43,219 nt of DNA from CAZEAC01 sp964510065 (lineage in GTDB: Bacteria > Bdellovibrionota_C > UBA2361 > CAIXSY01). Positions 40,781 through 43,219 of this stretch are shown one piece after another. The stretch is taken from the NCBI GenBank assembly GCA_964510065.1, contig CAZEAC010000035.1, positions 1 to 43,219 on the forward strand, read 5' to 3'. The first letter of the stretch is position 1, and each line of letters opens with the position of its first letter. The notes beneath the pieces are model-generated. The model was not told the DNA's origin and ran no database searches. It saw only the letters and a list, made by a program, of their open reading frames with translations. The translations under genes and the position numbers were made by a program.

Positions 40781-42959
40781 ACGCGGATTCCTCGCGTTTA
40801 TTTACCGTCTTCAGCATTTCTAGCGCACGAACGAGGTGACGGGTGCTTTCTACCGGGTCAAGCGCGTGATTGATCGCGAAGATGTAGCTGCGGCAGGCTA
40901 TTTTTAGCGCGGGATCACTTTGGCCGATAAGGAAAAACACTGAAAGTATCGTGCTAAGCTCGGCTCGACTAAACTGTGCAAGCACTGGCTTGCTGAAGCT
41001 AATGACTGGGTGTTCTTTGGTGCTATCGGCGAGATCGAATTCGGTACCTGCGCTTGCTTTCGAGACATTCCCGGTGACATCGGCACGTTTCTGCAGCTGC
41101 ATAATTGCTTTAAAATCGCCAGCGGCGATTGCCTCGAGCAGTGGGGTCCACAGCTCAATCATCTGAGCGCTTATTTTTGGCACGGAAACATACACATCAC
41201 GGGTCTCGTGGTCGCCCTGATTAAGCAGTCCGCGACCGAGATAGAGAAACGGCATGGTCTCTCGTACCGCTGGAGTAAGCATCTCTTTGGGCAGCGCGAT
41301 AAGACTTCCGGCGACTTTGTTCAGTGATTCAAGCCTTGCCGCATCGCTACCGGCTTTACTGGTGATGTCAAAATATTCGCTGCCGTCGAGCTCACGACGC
41401 ACGGCGCAGCTTACCGATCCCGGCGCGAGGCCCACTCGTAATTTTAGTATGGGAAGCTCCTTCGCTTGAAGTTCAGCATGAAGCGTCTCGATATTTTTTT
41501 CGATGGCGCGCACCTTATCGACGGCGTTGGCGCTATCGGCGCTCGGAAAATAAGCAGTCACGGCGTCACCGACGAACTTGACCGGGATGCCGCGTTTTTT
41601 CGGATCATCCGAGGCGAGCGCCGCGACGATGGCGTGACGGTAGAGCGTCTCCAGCTCTTCGAGTTTTCCCACGCTCAGGGCGTTTCGAACTGCTGAATAC
41701 CCCTCGAGATCGGTCGCAAGCACGATTCCCTCTTCGTGCACGATATGCAGTTCGCGAAGATCGTCGAGGCGCGCATATTTTTTGGCAATTTCTTCGGGGA
41801 ACTTGTCGAAGAGCTTCTTTCGGTGCTCGCGCAGCGCCCGGCCGACGAGAAATTTTTCGCGGATGACATTTCCGATCAGGCCGACGGCGATCGGCACGAG
41901 AAGTGGTGAGACAGGCGGAATAAAGATAAGAAACTCTTTCATGAGCCAGAGGCAGAGCAGCGACCAATTCACAAGTAGCAGCCCAATTGCAAAGAGCGCG
42001 ATGGGAATCGAATTTTCCAAAATAAAAATGGTGATAAGAATTGCCGTTGAGGCGCAAAGAATGCGCGTTTGGATGTCGCTGAGTGTTCTAATCCAGGTAT
42101 CATCGAGCACATTTGCAGCCATGGTCGCATGCGCCTCGACCCCGGGAATGCCCCACCAAGAATAGGTGGTGCGGATATAATCCAGCCGCTCGCCACCCTG
42201 GTTTCCTTGAATGTCGTCAACAAGTCCGAGGAAGGCGACCCGTCCACGAATTAGTGCGCTGAGCTTGGGGTCGCCGGCTTCGGCTTCAACTAACATGCGA
42301 ATTGGTACTGTTGGAATCGAACCGAGGTCGCCATAAAAATTCACCAGAGAGTCTCTCGGCGGAGCTTTCGCGGTAACGTCGACTAGTTTTGCCGCCGCGA
42401 GGTACAGCGGCAGTATTGGTTTCTCCTCCATCTTGGCGCGCCGGGGAAAACCGGACAGGAGGCTGTAGGAGGTAGGCATGTAGGTATGGCCGCTTGTTTT
42501 CGCCATTTTTCGGAAGCGCTCAATCGAGGGCATTGCTAAGAGCGTGCCGTATTTTGCAATTGTCAGATCGACGCTTGCCGCAAGTACTGTGGGAATGGAG
42601 CCGATGGCTTCTTCGAGCGCCTGGTCGCCCTCGGGAGGATCGCGTGGTGCGCTGTAAGTGAGATCGATTGCAACCCCGCGCGCGCCGAATTCCCGGAGTC
42701 TTTGCAGTGCCCGCGCTTGAAGAAGCCGCGGCCACTGCAGCGCGTTAGGCACGGCAAAATGGCGGCGACTTTTCTCATCAAGTGCGACCACAAAGACTTT
42801 ATTGGAAGGGGGCTGCGGATCCTGCTGCCTGGAAAGTTTAGGCAGCACCATCCGGTCGAGCTGTGAGGTGACCTCGACTATGAGATCGGTGCATGCAACA
42901 GAGAGCAGCACGAGCATTATTGCGACGCGGTGCTTCATGTTTAACGCAGCTTTGGCCAT
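40770..42959 (-). CDS. CHASE2-domain adenylate cyclase (class III) with altered catalytic Asn
   Basis: The 729-residue receptor cyclase has an N-terminal membrane segment (about 8-28), a periplasmic CHASE2 sensor domain (about 30-285), three closely spaced membrane segments (about 300-370) and a cytosolic class III cyclase domain (about 410-560). Metal-binding Asp417 (ATDLEGYS) and Asp465 (KFVGDA) are present. The adenine-specifying pair Lys461/Asp531 and the transition-state Arg542 are present. The usual Asn of the NxxxR motif is Ser538 (GSDAARLE). A 170-residue helical C-terminal region follows. The signal sensed by CHASE2 is unknown. The ATG at 42959 is used; a Met eight residues in is an alternative. 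Confidence 0.87.
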   Translation of the reverse strand: MAKAALNMKHRVAIMLVLLSVACTDLIVEVTSQLDRMVLPKLSRQQDPQPPSNKVFVVALDEKSRRHFAVPNALQWPRLLQARALQRLREFGARGVAIDLTYSAPRDPPEGDQALEEAIGSIPTVLAASVDLTIAKYGTLLAMPSIERFRKMAKTSGHTYMPTSYSLLSGFPRRAKMEEKPILPLYLAAAKLVDVTAKAPPRDSLVNFYGDLGSIPTVPIRMLVEAEAGDPKLSALIRGRVAFLGLVDDIQGNQGGERLDYIRTTYSWWGIPGVEAHATMAANVLDDTWIRTLSDIQTRILCASTAILITIFILENSIPIALFAIGLLLVNWSLLCLWLMKEFLIFIPPVSPLLVPIAVGLIGNVIREKFLVGRALREHRKKLFDKFPEEIAKKYARLDDLRELHIVHEEGIVLATDLEGYSAVRNALSVGKLEELETLYRHAIVAALASDDPKKRGIPVKFVGDAVTAYFPSADSANAVDKVRAIEKNIETLHAELQAKELPILKLRVGLAPGSVSCAVRRELDGSEYFDITSKAGSDAARLESLNKVAGSLIALPKEMLTPAVRETMPFLYLGRGLLNQGDHETRDVYVSVPKISAQMIELWTPLLEAIAAGDFKAIMQLQKRADVTGNVSKASAGTEFDLADSTKEHPVISFSKPVLAQFSRAELSTILSVFFLIGQSDPALKIACRSYIFAINHALDPVESTRHLVRALEMLKTVNKREESASTP

Positions 42960-43219
42960 AATGATTTTGATGACGCAAGGGCGTCACGGCGTTCGGCCAA
43001 CTTGAGTGGCTGTAAAGTCAGTAATATTAGACAGTTAGCTTTGGCGCATTGAAGAGTTAGGAGCAGGGGGAGTGAAGCGGGAGGGCCGAAGGCTCCCGAA
43101 AGTTTTTAAACTAGTGCACTGTAAACGAAATAACTTGTCCTTGCTCTCGGTTCTAACTCGGTGTTCCCTGTGCCTTGTAAGTTCTTTTTCAGGCAGTTTC
43201 CGTGGTGCACACTAGGAGA
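42960..43219. other. Right-edge intergenic region with hairpin and possible degenerate repeat
   Basis: I see no gene here. CGGGAG (43078-43083) pairs with CTCCCG (43093-43098), followed by a T5 run at 43103-43107, so it is terminator-like on the plus strand although no plus-strand gene ends just before it. At about 43149-43177, TCCTTGCTC and CGGTG...CCTGTGCC resemble the left half of the palindromic repeat at 16763-16913, possibly a decayed third copy. The cyclase promoter should also lie here. Confidence 0.4.

Noticed and set aside
1..43219. CRISPR arrays, tRNA or rRNA genes, transposases, toxin-antitoxin or phage defence systems
   Set aside because: I scanned gene products and spacers and found none that could be supported.

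Overview
The window reads as one 43.2 kb piece of a Gram-negative (diderm) bacterial chromosome with roughly balanced base composition. Support for an outer membrane comes from a lipoprotein with an LpoA-like layout, a complete rod-elongation cluster, Tat and Sec export signals, and an Alternative Complex III (ACIII) operon. I see no rRNA, tRNA, CRISPR array, transposase or prophage. The phylum cannot be fixed from this piece alone; a deltaproteobacterial-type lineage or a related candidate phylum would fit. A run of 10 Ns inside actB shows that this is a draft assembly.

Layout. (a) 1-275: a structured, palindrome-rich leader of unknown nature. (b) 276-5723: mreC-mreD-mrdA(PBP2)-rodA plus an unknown exported protein, mostly with overlapping stops and starts. 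This is the peptidoglycan elongation machine without mreB in view. (c) 5724-9340: a promoter, an odd inserted segment that duplicates the first codons of guaB, then guaB (IMP dehydrogenase), a small unknown gene, maf and a YggS-type PLP homeostasis gene. (d) 9450-11776: a small orphan ORF, a rhomboid-like protein without the catalytic serine motif, an FmdB zinc-ribbon protein and recO. (e) 11860-15826: the chaperone genes grpE-dnaK-dnaJ. (f) 15850-22856: an unknown membrane protein, a MITE-like palindromic repeat, an LpoA-like lipoprotein, lon, an exported HExxH protein and a small unknown gene. (g) 23103-28519: yceD (without rpmF), ssb, a Nudix hydrolase, ribD, nadB and a CitE-like lyase. (h) 28516-31712 on the minus strand: an SGNH hydrolase, a DOMON/CBM9-like protein and a GabD-type aldehyde dehydrogenase. 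(i) 31875-39393: the ACIII operon actABCDEF. (j) 39394-43219: a second copy of the palindromic repeat, an exported protein of unknown function and a CHASE2-adenylate cyclase.

How it fits together. Most of the content is housekeeping: wall elongation, purine, riboflavin and NAD cofactor synthesis, and protein quality control (GrpE-DnaK-DnaJ, Lon). The main energy module is ACIII, which takes electrons from quinol through ActB/ActC and passes them to periplasmic cytochromes ActA and ActE. The terminal oxidase genes that often follow it are not in the window. No clearly new multi-gene system stands out. The parts most worth a second look are the guaB leader insertion, the two-copy palindromic repeat family, the structured left edge, the unknown gene coupled to rodA, and the cyclase with a changed catalytic asparagine.
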